NCBI GenBank assembly: GCA_009841235.1
Contig: VXMH01000121.1
Location: 1 to 64,000 of the forward strand
Direction: 5' to 3'
DNA: 64,000 nt
DNA from: Caldilineaceae bacterium SB0661_bin_32
GTDB lineage: Bacteria > Chloroflexota > Anaerolineae > Caldilineales > Caldilineaceae
This document shows, one piece after another, positions 51,915 through 60,775 of the stretch. Numbering within the stretch: position 1 is the first letter of the stretch; every line of letters starts with the position of its first letter. A program made the position numbers and the translations under genes. Under the pieces are notes generated by a model, which saw nothing but the letters and a program-made list of their open reading frames with translations, was not told the origin of the DNA and did no database searches.

Positions 51915-54460
51915 CCTTCCAAGCGGTTACCAGAAAGATAGAGCTGTTCGAGCTTAGAGAGTTTGCCCAGTTCTGGCGGGATATCCCCACTCAGGTTGTT
52001 GTCTGCAAGGCCTAGCCCGGCCAGTTGAGTGAGGTTGCCCAACTCTGGTGGCACAGACCCTGTTAACCGGTTGCCCCAGAGGCTCAGCCCGGTCAGTTTT
52101 GCGAGGTTGCCTAATTCTGAGGGAATTTCTCCACTCAATTGATTCGAGTGGAGAAACAGGGTTACAAGCTTAGTAAGATTGCCCAGTTCTGGCGGGATGG
52201 TTCCGCTCAATTCGTTTTGCCCAAGATACAAAGCTGTCAGGTTGGTAAGTTTTCCCAACTTTGGCGGAATTGGTCCACTCAGTCGATTCTCCGTAAGGCT
52301 TAGCCATTCCAGGTTGGTTAGGTTTCCCAGTTCTACCGGAATTACCCCTGTCAATTTATTTGAGTAGAGACCTAACTCTTCCAAGTTGATTAAACTGTCG
52401 AATTCGGTCGGGATCGTTCCGCTCAATTCGTTGTTTCCCAAGTGCAGCATTTCGAGGTTGGCAAGCCTGCCTAGTTCAGGGGGAATTGGCCCAGTCAGTT
52501 CGTTACCCCAGAGACTTAACTCAATCAGATTGGAAAGAACGCCTAGTGCTGAAGGAATCGTCCCGTTCAACTGATTCTCTGAAAGGTGCAAATACTCCAG
52601 GAAGGTAAGGTGGCCTAAATCTGATGGAATCGTACCGTTCAATTCATTTTCCGAGAGGTCCAGTTCAATAACGCGATCGTTCTCGTCTGTGATAACACCA
52701 TACCAGGTCCCGATTGGCCTGTTGCTCAGCCAGTTTTGGTTGCTCAACCAGTTGTCGCCGTCAGTGGCTTGGTAGAGCGCTATCAGCGCGTCTTCGTCTG
52801 TGCAAATTGGCAAGTCTACTTCGTCGAGATCATTTTCCCTCACACCTTGCCATACTCCTGGTACACATCCTGTTAAACGGTTATCAGCAAGGTAAAGCCA
52901 CTCCAGGCCAGAGAGTTTGTTCAGTTCCACCGGGATCTTACCGATCAGGCGGTTGACATGAAGAGCCAAACCTTTCAGTTTAGTCAGGTTACCCAACTCT
53001 GAGGGAACGGTTCCGCTCAACCGATTCCCTGAAAGAACAAGCATCTCTAATTCGGGGAGTTCACTCAGTTCCAGCGGAATCATTCCGTCCAATCGGTTCC
53101 ACGATAGGACAAGCTGCTCCAGTTTGGAAGAATTGCTCAATTCTTCCGGAATCGGACCACTCAGCTGATTCGAGTAGAGAAACAATAGTGTTAATTTTGA
53201 AAGATTTCCCAGTTCTGGTGGAATCGTCCTGCGCAGCTGGTTTTTTGAGAGGTCCAGTTCTTCAAGTTTGGTAAGGTAACCCAATTCTGGAGGAATCGTG
53301 CCACTCAGCTCATTTTCGGAGAGATACAGTCCGATAACGCGACCGCCATCGTCCACAGTGACCCCGTACCACTCGCCAATTGGCCTTCTGCTCAGCCAGT
53401 TGTCGTTTTCGAGCCAGTTGTCACCGTCTGTGGATTCGTAAAGCGTAATCAGTACGTCTCTATCCGAACAGAACTGCAAACCGACATCGTCCAGATCACT
53501 GTCCTCAATGTCACGCCAGATCTCGGGCAGGCATCCATTTAATCGGTTGTCTGCAAGGTATAGCTGTGTCAACCCAGTAAGGTTTTCCAGGTCTGGCGGA
53601 ACGATTCCGCTCAACTCGTTACCCCAAAGGCTTAAGCTTTCCAGGTTCGTAAGGTGGCCTAATTCTGGCGGAATCGAACCGCTCAGCTTGTTGGCTCCCA
53701 GTTGCAGCCTCGTCAGATTCGTGAGATTCCCTAGTTCTGCTGGGATTCTTCCACTCAACTGGTTTCCCCAGAGAACCATTCTTTCCAGAGTAGGGAAGTT
53801 GCCCAATTCTGACGGTATCGTCCCGCTGAGTCGATTGTCCGAGAGGTACAACCATTCCAGGTTGGTGAGCTTGCTTAAATCTGAAGGAATCGAACCGCTC
53901 AACTGATTGTCCGAAAGAATCAGCAAACTCAGGTTCTTGAGTTCTGCCAATTCCAGCGGAACCGTACCTCGCAGATTGTTTTCAAACAAGGCCAGCACTT
54001 CCAGGTTGGAGAGGTTTCCCAATTCTGATGGAAGGCCCCCACTCAACCGATTGGCGTATAGGGATAGCACTTCCAGGCTATTGAGGTTGCCCAACTCGGA
54101 CGGAATCGGACCGCTCAACTGATTCTGTGAAAGGTCCAGATCTACTAAGTAAGATAGGTTGCCCAACTCGGATGGAATCGTGCCGTTAAGCTCGTTTTCC
54201 GAAAGATCCAGTTCAACGACGCGGCCGTTTCGATCCGTTGTGACGCCGTGCCAGGAATCGAGCGATGCATTGGAGAGCCAGTTCCTGTTGTTCGTCCAGT
54301 TGTTGCCATCGGTATCCTGGTAAAGCGCCACTAGGGCGTCCCTCTCTGCGTCCTTGGCAGGGGCAACAGGTGGCGATGCATAGACCTCAGGGCCGCTCAG
54401 CCCAGCGATCAAGCCACACACAGCAAAGAAGACAATCAGGATTCTGAGAAATGACTTCAT
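51758..54460 (-). CDS. Secreted leucine-rich repeat protein, N-terminal part of the LRR-protease gene
   Basis: 900 codons from the ATG with AGGAGGG upstream. The signal peptide is 'LRILIVFFAVCGLIAGLSG'. Three modules follow, each opening with an LRR N-cap such as 'ALVALYQDTDGNNW' and running through several 24-residue repeats of the plant-like type (L-x-x-N-x-L-S-G-x-I-P-x-E-L). The first two modules close with a 'CLPEIW' or 'CVPGVW' cap. The third ends 'CVPAIW', after which the frame runs about 40 residues of unlike, basic sequence to its stop. The true continuation is the protease frame. Such LRR proteins are surface binders; the protease end is unusual. Confidence 0.85.
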   Translation of the reverse strand: MKSFLRILIVFFAVCGLIAGLSGPEVYASPPVAPAKDAERDALVALYQDTDGNNWTNNRNWLSNASLDSWHGVTTDRNGRVVELDLSENELNGTIPSELGNLSYLVDLDLSQNQLSGPIPSELGNLNSLEVLSLYANRLSGGLPSELGNLSNLEVLALFENNLRGTVPLELAELKNLSLLILSDNQLSGSIPSDLSKLTNLEWLYLSDNRLSGTIPSELGNFPTLERMVLWGNQLSGRIPAELGNLTNLTRLQLGANKLSGSIPPELGHLTNLESLSLWGNELSGIVPPDLENLTGLTQLYLADNRLNGCLPEIWRDIEDSDLDDVGLQFCSDRDVLITLYESTDGDNWLENDNWLSRRPIGEWYGVTVDDGGRVIGLYLSENELSGTIPPELGYLTKLEELDLSKNQLRRTIPPELGNLSKLTLLFLYSNQLSGPIPEELSNSSKLEQLVLSWNRLDGMIPLELSELPELEMLVLSGNRLSGTVPSELGNLTKLKGLALHVNRLIGKIPVELNKLSGLEWLYLADNRLTGCVPGVWQGVRENDLDEVDLPICTDEDALIALYQATDGDNWLSNQNWLSNRPIGTWYGVITDENDRVIELDLSENELNGTIPSDLGHLTFLEYLHLSENQLNGTIPSALGVLSNLIELSLWGNELTGPIPPELGRLANLEMLHLGNNELSGTIPTEFDSLINLEELGLYSNKLTGVIPVELGNLTNLEWLSLTENRLSGPIPPKLGKLTNLTALYLGQNELSGTIPPELGNLTKLVTLFLHSNQLSGEIPSELGNLAKLTGLSLWGNRLTGSVPPELGNLTQLAGLGLADNNLSGDIPPELGKLSKLEQLYLSGNRLEGCVPAIWETLKAMTSRILSCRSASPQLRQLRHLRQLQRSSPPPIFSKRSRRQ

Positions 54461-54490
54461 GACATCCCTCCTGCTCTCTGGATGGACCAA

Positions 54491-54777
54491 CAGGTCGAAA
54501 TATCTGAAATTTCAGAAGGAAATGGTGCGAGGAACTAATCTGATTGTACAGAATTTTTACGAAATCAGAAAATCGGACTGGAAATAAGAAACCCCCGAGT
54601 CTGAGAGACCCGAGGGCGAAGTACCTTCATAAATTGGTATCGAAGGCGCCTTCCCTCTCGTTTTGCTGCCGAATTCAACCCTATCGAAATCGGCGACGAT
54701 TTCGCGATATGAGCGTGGTTGCGGAATCTGCCTCGGAATAACTGGCTCGAAAACTATACGCCGCCAACAGACCTCCC
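54491..54777. other. Intergenic region before the LRR gene
   Basis: About 290 bases, AT-rich, with the terminator of the alcohol dehydrogenase at 54580-54616 and presumably the promoter of the LRR gene at its left end. No gene seen. Confidence 0.5.
54580..54616 (-). terminator. Intrinsic terminator after the alcohol dehydrogenase gene
   Basis: Minus-strand RNA folds CCCUCGGGU, a 7-base loop, ACUCGGGGG with two G-U pairs, then UUUCUUAUUUC. Nine-pair stem with a U-rich tail, about 160 bases past the dehydrogenase stop. Confidence 0.7.
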
Positions 54778-55836
54778 TCAACCCACATCCACCCCGAACG
54801 AACCCCGGACCGCGATCTTGAAGGCCGTCTCCCCGTCCAGCTCATAGCCGCCGTCGAGCGCGTCAAAGCCCTCGGCCACCCGCTCCAGCGGCAGAATGTG
54901 GCTGATTACCGCGCTGAAGTCGACGTCACTGCTCTGCAGGACCGCCACCGCGCGCGTGAAGTGATGATAGCGGCTGCCCCATACGCCTTCCAGCCGCAGA
55001 TTGGGGCGCAGGAAGTGCCGGTGCGGGTTCACCTCGATCGTGCCGACGTCGACAAAGTGGCCGACCTCGACGAAGACGCCGTCCTCCTTCACAAGCTCCA
55101 GTCCTTCGGGGAAGGCCGGCAGAAAGCCCGCCGCCTCGATCACCACGTCCGCGCCGGCCCGGCCCGGCGTCATCCCCAGCGCCATCTCCCGGCGCTCATC
55201 GGCATCGGGCACGTCCATGATGTCGACCGTCTCGTGCGCGCCCAGCTTGCGGGCGAGTTCCAGGCGTCCGGCAGGGCCGCCGATGACGATCAGGCGGCCC
55301 GCGCCGCTGATCCTGGCCGCGATCAAGCACATCATGCCGATCGGTCCGGCCCCCTGCACGATCACCGTGTCGCCGATCTTGACGCCGCCGCGCAGCGCGC
55401 TGTGCACACCGACCGTGAATGGCTCGGCCAGGACGCCCACATGCGGAGGCGCCTCGAACTTGATCATGCACGACTCCGGGTCGGACAGGTAGATGTAGTC
55501 GGCGAAACCGCCGCTGAAAGGCTCGTCGGCGGTGCGGTAGCCGTAGATCATGCCGCTGTTGCGGGGATGAAAGACGACCCGGTCGCCCTCTCTGACCGGA
55601 GTGCCGTTGAAGTCGGTGGTCAGGCCTTTGCCCAGGGCTTCGATGATGCCGACGTTTTCGTGGCCCAGCATCGTTGCCGGCTCGATCCCCTTCTGCCAGT
55701 TGTGAATATCGGTGCCGCAGATGCCGCATAGCTCCTGCCGCAGCAGAACCGTGCCCGGCGCGGGGTCCGGTACGGTGTATTCGCCCATGCTGAACTGTTG
55801 ACCTTCTGTCGAAACTGCCAGTCCTACCCGTGTCAT
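54778..55836 (-). CDS. Zinc-type alcohol dehydrogenase (MDR family)
   Basis: 352 residues from the ATG preceded by GGAGATAACG; eight codons upstream also open the frame. 'GICGTDIHNW' and 'LGHENVG' give catalytic zinc ligands, 'GAGPIGMMCL' the NAD fold. The structural-zinc Cys loop seen in the paralog at 24685 is missing: the region reads 'VFHPRNSGMIYGYRTADEPF'. It oxidises an alcohol or sugar-alcohol, substrate unknown. It stands alone with its own terminator. Confidence 0.9.
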   Translation of the reverse strand: MTRVGLAVSTEGQQFSMGEYTVPDPAPGTVLLRQELCGICGTDIHNWQKGIEPATMLGHENVGIIEALGKGLTTDFNGTPVREGDRVVFHPRNSGMIYGYRTADEPFSGGFADYIYLSDPESCMIKFEAPPHVGVLAEPFTVGVHSALRGGVKIGDTVIVQGAGPIGMMCLIAARISGAGRLIVIGGPAGRLELARKLGAHETVDIMDVPDADERREMALGMTPGRAGADVVIEAAGFLPAFPEGLELVKEDGVFVEVGHFVDVGTIEVNPHRHFLRPNLRLEGVWGSRYHHFTRAVAVLQSSDVDFSAVISHILPLERVAEGFDALDGGYELDGETAFKIAVRGSFGVDVG

Positions 55837-55900
55837 CGTTATCTCCTTATCTCCTTTCATCGCCTGCGGTGGCGCTGTTCACCGACACCCGCCGCTGCGC

Positions 55901-56401
55901 TCACACGCTCATGGCGATGATCTGCGGCTGGACCACCCGCGTCAGCTCTTCAACCGTCAACTGCAGCATCGTTCTGTCGTCGCCGCCCCCTGCATAGACG
56001 AACCCGGCATCCAGCTCCGCGATCGAGCTGTCCAGCAGCACCTGCACGGCCGTGCAATGGCCGAACGGGGGCACCCCGCCGGCCGGATAGCCGAGCATCT
56101 GCAACACGACGTCCGGCGAGGCCAGCTTGATGCGCTTGATGCCCACGCCGTGCAGGTCCGCCAGCGGGCGTTTCTCCACGCGGCGCTCGCCGTGGCTGAT
56201 GACGACGAACGGGGCCGGCGGAGCCTCCCGGTCGCCCGGTTTTTGCGCCAGGAACAGGAGCGTCTTGAGGATGCGGTCCGGCTCCACGCCGAGGGCTGCC
56301 GCGGCAGCCGGTACGGTGGGCGTATCGCCGATTTCACGCAGGAGCCGGGCTTCGATCCCGTTCTCGTCGATGAAACGTTGCAGGTCGTCCGGTGTGCGCA
56401 T
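55901..56401 (-). CDS. YbaK/EbsC-type aminoacyl-tRNA deacylase
   Basis: 166 residues from 'MRTPDDLQRFIDENGI'; a Met five codons upstream is an alternative. The YbaK fold is shown by 'DRILKTLLFL' with its Lys, 'SPDVVLQMLGYPAGGVPPFG' (the substrate loop with GxxPP) and 'VEELTRVVQPQ'. The family removes wrong amino acids from tRNA(Pro) or relatives. It lies divergently from the aminotransferase gene next door. Cytoplasmic. Confidence 0.92.
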   Translation of the reverse strand: MRTPDDLQRFIDENGIEARLLREIGDTPTVPAAAAALGVEPDRILKTLLFLAQKPGDREAPPAPFVVISHGERRVEKRPLADLHGVGIKRIKLASPDVVLQMLGYPAGGVPPFGHCTAVQVLLDSSIAELDAGFVYAGGGDDRTMLQLTVEELTRVVQPQIIAMSV

Positions 56402-56591
56402 GGGGTTTCCCGTCATCTTTGCGGTGCAGCGGCTCGATGGTTGAAATGTACCAGTACACCAGGGGATTCGCAAACGGATCATGGCTGAAATGCCCTGCAA
56501 GTGGCGCGCAGCTTGCCGTTGTGATAGCATACTCCGCGACAGTCTCAATGGGCATTGCGCCCCCTCTACGGCGCGCAAACCGGACCTGGAA

Positions 56592-57755
56592 ATGCCAACC
56601 ACCTCGATACACGGAACGCCCGACTACGCGGAGCTGGATGCGCTGGGGTTGGACCCCTCCGAAGTCATCTACTTTTCGTCGAACATCAACCCGTACGGCC
56701 CGCCGGCGTCGGTCGTCGAAGCCGTTCAGGATGAGATTAGCCGTTCCTTCCTGGCGCGCTACCCGGACAGCCGCAGCCAGCGGCTGCGCGAGAAGATCGG
56801 CGCCTGCCACGGCCTGCCGCCGGACGCGGTGCTGGTGGGGAACGGCACCGCCGACCTGATCTGGCTGCTGGCGCACGCCTATGGATTCCAGCGCCAGGCC
56901 GCCATTCTGTCGCCCACCTTCAGCGAGTACGCCGACGGCGTCATCATGGCGGGGGGGCATCCCATCCATCTTCCCCTGCCCGGCTGGCATCGTATCAGGC
57001 GCCGCCGCTATGCCCCGGGCGGTACGACGCTGGCGCAGACGCGGCAGGCGTTGGAGACGTCCTCGCCCTGGCTGGTCTTCATCTGCAATCCGAACAACCC
57101 CACGGGCGAGTACCTGTCACCGGGCGAGATGCGCTATCTGTGGGAAGGCGCGCCCAATGCCCTCTGGGTCATCGATGAGGCCTATGCCGAGTTCACCGAA
57201 GACCCCTGGAGCGCGGCGCAGTGGGTTATGGCGGGCAGGAACGGCAACGCAGGTCGGGCGCGCGGGCCGGGCTGCGTCGTCCTGCGCTCGATGACGAAGG
57301 ATTTCGCGCTGGGCGGGCTGCGCCTCGGTTACCTGCTGGCGGCCCCGTCGATCATCGAACGCTTGCAGCAGGTGCAGCCGCCGTGGAGCGTCAACGGCGT
57401 TGCCCAACTGGCCGGACTGGTCGCGCTGGATGAGATGAACTGGCGTGAAGAGACGACGACGCGACTGCGCAAGGATCTGCGGGACCTGCAGGACGGTCTG
57501 CGCGCTTGCGGCTACGCGCCGCTGCCGACGACCGTCAGCTACTTCCTGCTGCCGGTTGGGGATGCCAAGTCGATGCGCGACCGGCTGGTCGCTGAGCGGC
57601 TGTTTGTACGCGACTGCACCTCGTTCGGTCTGCCCGAGCATATCCGCATCGCGGCCAGGCCGCCGGATGAGAACGCCCGCCTTCTCGAAGCCATGACCCG
57701 AATTGATCATCTGCCGACCCGACAGCCGGATTCACGCGTGACCAATAACCACTGA
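56592..57755 (+). CDS. PLP-dependent aminotransferase, HisC/CobD-like
   Basis: 387 residues from the ATG at 56592. 'NINPYGPPASVVEAV' is the HisC/CobD opening, 'NPNNPTGEYL' binds the ring, 'IDEAYAEF' carries the Asp, and the Schiff-base Lys is in 'RSMTKDFALGGLRLGY'. Arg in 'IRIAARPPDEN' holds the carboxylate or phosphate. The family includes histidinol-phosphate aminotransferase and threonine-phosphate decarboxylase. No his or cob genes are adjacent, so the exact reaction stays open. It starts a plus-strand run with a HAD hydrolase and a glutamate-cysteine ligase. Confidence 0.9.
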   Translation: MPTTSIHGTPDYAELDALGLDPSEVIYFSSNINPYGPPASVVEAVQDEISRSFLARYPDSRSQRLREKIGACHGLPPDAVLVGNGTADLIWLLAHAYGFQRQAAILSPTFSEYADGVIMAGGHPIHLPLPGWHRIRRRRYAPGGTTLAQTRQALETSSPWLVFICNPNNPTGEYLSPGEMRYLWEGAPNALWVIDEAYAEFTEDPWSAAQWVMAGRNGNAGRARGPGCVVLRSMTKDFALGGLRLGYLLAAPSIIERLQQVQPPWSVNGVAQLAGLVALDEMNWREETTTRLRKDLRDLQDGLRACGYAPLPTTVSYFLLPVGDAKSMRDRLVAERLFVRDCTSFGLPEHIRIAARPPDENARLLEAMTRIDHLPTRQPDSRVTNNH

Positions 57756-57779
57756 TCACGGGCCGCCCGCCCTGCAGTC

Positions 57780-58583
57780 ATGATTGAAGCCATCACTTTC
57801 GACTTCTGGGACACAATTGCCATCGACGATTCGGATGAGCCGAAGCGGCAGGCCCTGGGCCTGCCGAGCAAGGCCAATGCCCGCGTCGAGCTGTTCGCCA
57901 GCCACGTGACCCGGAAGCACCCGGAAATCGCCTATGAGCAGGCGGTGCAGGCCTATCAACACGCCAACGAGAGTTTCCAGCACGCCTGGCACGAGGAACT
58001 GCATACGCCGGGCATCGCCGCCCGCATGTACGACGCTTACGAGTTTCTCGGATTGCGGCCGGGGCCGGGGCGGTTCTCCCGCCTCATGCGCGAGGTGGAT
58101 CAGTTGGTCCGTGAGATCGAAACGATGGAGGTACGCATCCAACCGGACTTCACGCCCGGCGTGCATGCCGCCCTTGACGAGCTTTCCCTGCATTACAAGT
58201 TGGGCATCATCTCCGACACAATCCACACTACCGGTCGCGGGCTGCGCTATCTTCTACAACGCCAGGGCCTGCTGCGTTACTTCAACTACATGCTCTTTTC
58301 GGATGAAATCGGCGCTTCCAAACCGGAGCCCGACGTCTTCCGGCAGGCCGCCCTCGGTCTTGGCGCGGCGCCCTACCAGATTGTCCATGTCGGCGACCGC
58401 GAGAGCAACGACATCATCGGCCCTCTCTCGATCGGTATGAACGCCATCCTCTTCACCGGCGTCAAAGACCGCGGCAGCGACGAGACGCAGGCCAATGCCG
58501 TCTGCCGCACATACGCCGCGCTGCCCACCATCGTCCGGCGCCTCTCTGCCACAATCAGGCCCTTCCAACCCGGTCTGGTATAG
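57780..58583 (+). CDS. HAD-superfamily hydrolase
   Basis: 267 residues. Motif I is 'FDFWDT' (nucleophile Asp 9, second Asp 12), a large cap follows, motif II is 'GIISDTIHT' and motif III/IV 'SKPEPDVFRQA' (Lys) and 'VGDRESNDIIGP'. It looks like a phosphatase of the C1 cap type. Its stop overlaps the GTG start of the glutamate-cysteine ligase by one base, and the aminotransferase ends 24 bases before it. Substrate unknown. Confidence 0.9.
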   Translation: MIEAITFDFWDTIAIDDSDEPKRQALGLPSKANARVELFASHVTRKHPEIAYEQAVQAYQHANESFQHAWHEELHTPGIAARMYDAYEFLGLRPGPGRFSRLMREVDQLVREIETMEVRIQPDFTPGVHAALDELSLHYKLGIISDTIHTTGRGLRYLLQRQGLLRYFNYMLFSDEIGASKPEPDVFRQAALGLGAAPYQIVHVGDRESNDIIGPLSIGMNAILFTGVKDRGSDETQANAVCRTYAALPTIVRRLSATIRPFQPGLV

Positions 58584-60028
58584 TGGAGTCTTCACTGCAC
58601 CAGGCATACGAAGCCCTGGCAGACCGTTTCGCCGCGCACTTTCCCACGCAATTGGATGGCCCCCGCACCGTCGGCCGCGAAGCCGAATTCCCCGTCGTCG
58701 ATCAAAGCGGACGCGCCGCCGACGTCAACCGGCTGTGGACTCTCTTGCTGGAGACCGAACCTGCCATAGAAGACGGTGAGAGGGGTTCTCACTCTCCTCA
58801 CGCCTCTTCCCTCACGCCTCTCAAGGTCAAAAAGGATGCCGTCAACACCGACCTGATCGTCGGCCTCGACGGCGCCGCCTACAGCTACGCGCTCGAGGTG
58901 GGCAAGGGCACCATTGAACTGAACGTCGGTCCCTGTACCACCCTCTTTGAACTGGAGAGCGCCTTCCGCGCAGCTGCGGAGCGGCTGGTGCGGGCTGCGG
59001 CGAAGCTGGGCTGGCGCGTGCTGGGGTATGGCGTCCAGCCGCTGAGCCCGCCTGCGCGCGCCCTGCTGTCGCCCAAACAGCGCTACCACGCCCTTGCTGA
59101 CATCATGGGCGACGACTGGATCTGGTACACCGTGACCGCCAGCGACCAGACCCATGTCGACGTCAGCCGGGATGAGGCGGTCGGCGTTCTCAATTTCGCC
59201 ATCTTGATGGCGCCGGTTGTGGTCGCCCTCTGCGCCAATTCGCCGGTCGTTGCCGGCGCGCTGACCGGCGACTGCTCCGGCCGCGAAGGCCGCATGATCA
59301 ATGCCCTTTACGGCGAGCGTCACGGCATGATCGCCCGCCCCTACGCCGACCTGACCGACTTTGTCGCCCGCCTCAGCCGGATGCCCGCGCTCCTCCGCCG
59401 TGAAGGAGAGCGCCTGCTGCCCGACGGACGTCCCTTTAGCGAAGTGCTGCGAACCGACTATAGGGCGACGAGTGAAGAGTGGACTCTCGCTCCTCTCTCC
59501 TCTTCGCTATCTCCTGACGCATTTGACGCCTTCCTGCTGCACGATCACTATATCTGGCACAGTGCCCGCCTGCGCACCGCCTATGGCACGGTCGAGCTGC
59601 GCCCGGCCTGCCAGCAGCCGCCGCACGAACTGATGGCCGCGACAGCACTCTATCTGGGATTGGTCGAGGGGCGCGAGGAGATTACTGACTATTTGCAGAC
59701 CGCGCTCGCGCCGACTGGTGAGGAGAGCGGGAATCCCGATCCTCTCGCTGAATGCTGGCCGCGCATGCAACAGTACCACGAGCAGGTAGTCCGCGCCGGT
59801 CTGGCCGCGCCCGAGCCGGCGCCCGGCTTTCTGGCCGATATTCTCGAGCTGGTCGCGGCCGCTCTTACCCGCCGCGGCTATAATGAAGAACGTATGCTCG
59901 CCCCTTTATGGCGGCGACTGGAACAGAAGGAAAACCCGGCGCAACGCGTGCGCCGGGTCTTCACGAAAGAGGGGTTGGAGGGGATGATAAAGTTCTCCGA
60001 TTTGGAGAATTACTTGCGGGAGATGTAG
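58583..60028 (+). CDS. Glutamate-cysteine ligase, GCS2/EgtA-like
   Basis: 481 residues from a GTG that overlaps the HAD stop. 'GREAEFPVVD' is the ATP/metal motif, 'ELNVGPCTTLFELE' and 'HVDVSRDEAV' are further conserved blocks, and 'GTVELRPACQQPPHE' the C-terminal Arg-containing block. It makes gamma-glutamylcysteine or a related amide, a step toward thiols such as glutathione or ergothioneine. Two low-complexity inserts, about 65-82 ('DGERGSHSPHASS') and 295-312 ('SEEWTLAPLSSS'), come from the purine/pyrimidine-rich tract also found between genes. A hairpin resembling a terminator lies in the last 35 codons. Confidence 0.85.
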   Translation: MESSLHQAYEALADRFAAHFPTQLDGPRTVGREAEFPVVDQSGRAADVNRLWTLLLETEPAIEDGERGSHSPHASSLTPLKVKKDAVNTDLIVGLDGAAYSYALEVGKGTIELNVGPCTTLFELESAFRAAAERLVRAAAKLGWRVLGYGVQPLSPPARALLSPKQRYHALADIMGDDWIWYTVTASDQTHVDVSRDEAVGVLNFAILMAPVVVALCANSPVVAGALTGDCSGREGRMINALYGERHGMIARPYADLTDFVARLSRMPALLRREGERLLPDGRPFSEVLRTDYRATSEEWTLAPLSSSLSPDAFDAFLLHDHYIWHSARLRTAYGTVELRPACQQPPHELMAATALYLGLVEGREEITDYLQTALAPTGEESGNPDPLAECWPRMQQYHEQVVRAGLAAPEPAPGFLADILELVAAALTRRGYNEERMLAPLWRRLEQKENPAQRVRRVFTKEGLEGMIKFSDLENYLREM

Positions 60029-60052
60029 GGTCGGTCATCCAGACCGGACCGA

Positions 60053-60079
60053 CAGCTCGAAATCACCGACTATCATTGA
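60053..60079 (+). pseudogene. Possible C-terminal scar of a HigB toxin
   Basis: Just before higA the bases encode QLEITDYH and a stop. HigB toxins end in such a sequence (x-V-E-I-x-DYH), and the spacing of 12 bases to the higA ATG is usual for higB-higA. The rest of the toxin is absent; the frame joins the preceding gamma-glutamylcysteine ligase stop. Could be chance. Confidence 0.35.
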
Positions 60080-60091
60080 GGAGAAAAACCC

Positions 60092-60418
60092 ATGCCCACC
60101 AAATCACTCGATGTCGCGGGGCAAGCTCAGGGCCCTGCCGAGCCGATCCATCCAGGGGAGCATTTGACTGAGATATTGCAGGAGTTGGGCATCACGCAGT
60201 ACCGCTTGGCCAAGACGATAGGCGTTCCAGCGATTCGTATCCATGAAATTGTTCACGGCCGCCGGTCGATTACCGCGGACTCTGCGCTGCGCATCGGAAA
60301 GGCCCTGGGGATGACGCCTGACTTCTGGCTGAACCTGCAGCGCATGTACGACCTGGACGTCGCCCGGACCAAGACTGACACCAGCGCCATCGAACCTCTC
60401 GTCGAGGTATCTCTTTAG
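60092..60418 (+). CDS. higA: HigA-family antitoxin (XRE)
   Basis: 108 residues with a GAGGAG site eight bases before the ATG. 'IHPGEHLTEILQELGITQYR' is the HigA opening, the helix-turn-helix is 'LAKTIGVPAIRIHEIVHGRR', and 'TPDFWLNLQRMYDLDVA' the C-terminal family block. It represses its own promoter and binds HigB mRNase. No intact toxin gene precedes or follows, so it is an orphan antitoxin or stand-alone regulator. Confidence 0.92.
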   Translation: MPTKSLDVAGQAQGPAEPIHPGEHLTEILQELGITQYRLAKTIGVPAIRIHEIVHGRRSITADSALRIGKALGMTPDFWLNLQRMYDLDVARTKTDTSAIEPLVEVSL

Positions 60419-60467
60419 AGCAACTTTCGCCCGACAGCCAACCTCCACAGATCCTATAGTCGCTATA

Positions 60468-60746
60468 CTATGCAAACTCGAATACCGGCATGGCAATTGA
60501 CTTCGTAGATTCTGCCTGGCCATGAACAATTAGACGAATCTTTTCAGTGGTATCGCGGCTGAAAGATTCTTCCCCGCAACGGACACAAACCACGGCTGGA
60601 ATCCTCTCCACAAGCACATATTGCCCATCGATCTGAAAGAGTTTGGTCACCAGTTCGTCCCGGCACTTTTGAGCATGACAGACCGCGCAAGTGAACACAG
60701 TTACCTCTGATCTCTGACGTCTCCGTACTGTCTCCTGCTCTCCCAT
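60468..60746 (-). CDS. YgiT-type zinc-finger antitoxin-like protein
   Basis: 92 residues, possibly a shorter start. The zinc knuckles are 'CAVCHAQKC' and 'VCVRCGEES', and 'DGQYVLVERIPAVVC' joins them, as in the N-terminal MqsA/YgiT domain. No MqsR- or DUF4258-like toxin is next to it. It is convergent with higA and separated by 49 bases. The C-terminus 'MPVFEFA' parallels 'VYEYAF' of the fragment at 11918. Confidence 0.85.
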   Translation of the reverse strand: MGEQETVRRRQRSEVTVFTCAVCHAQKCRDELVTKLFQIDGQYVLVERIPAVVCVRCGEESFSRDTTEKIRLIVHGQAESTKSIAMPVFEFA

Positions 60747-60775
60747 TAACTACGTTGCGAGCAGTCACGAACCGG

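Noticed and set aside
51905..54350. Periodic sequence resembling a repeat or CRISPR array
   Set aside because: The period of about 72 bases is that of coding leucine-rich repeats, with diverging units and an open frame.
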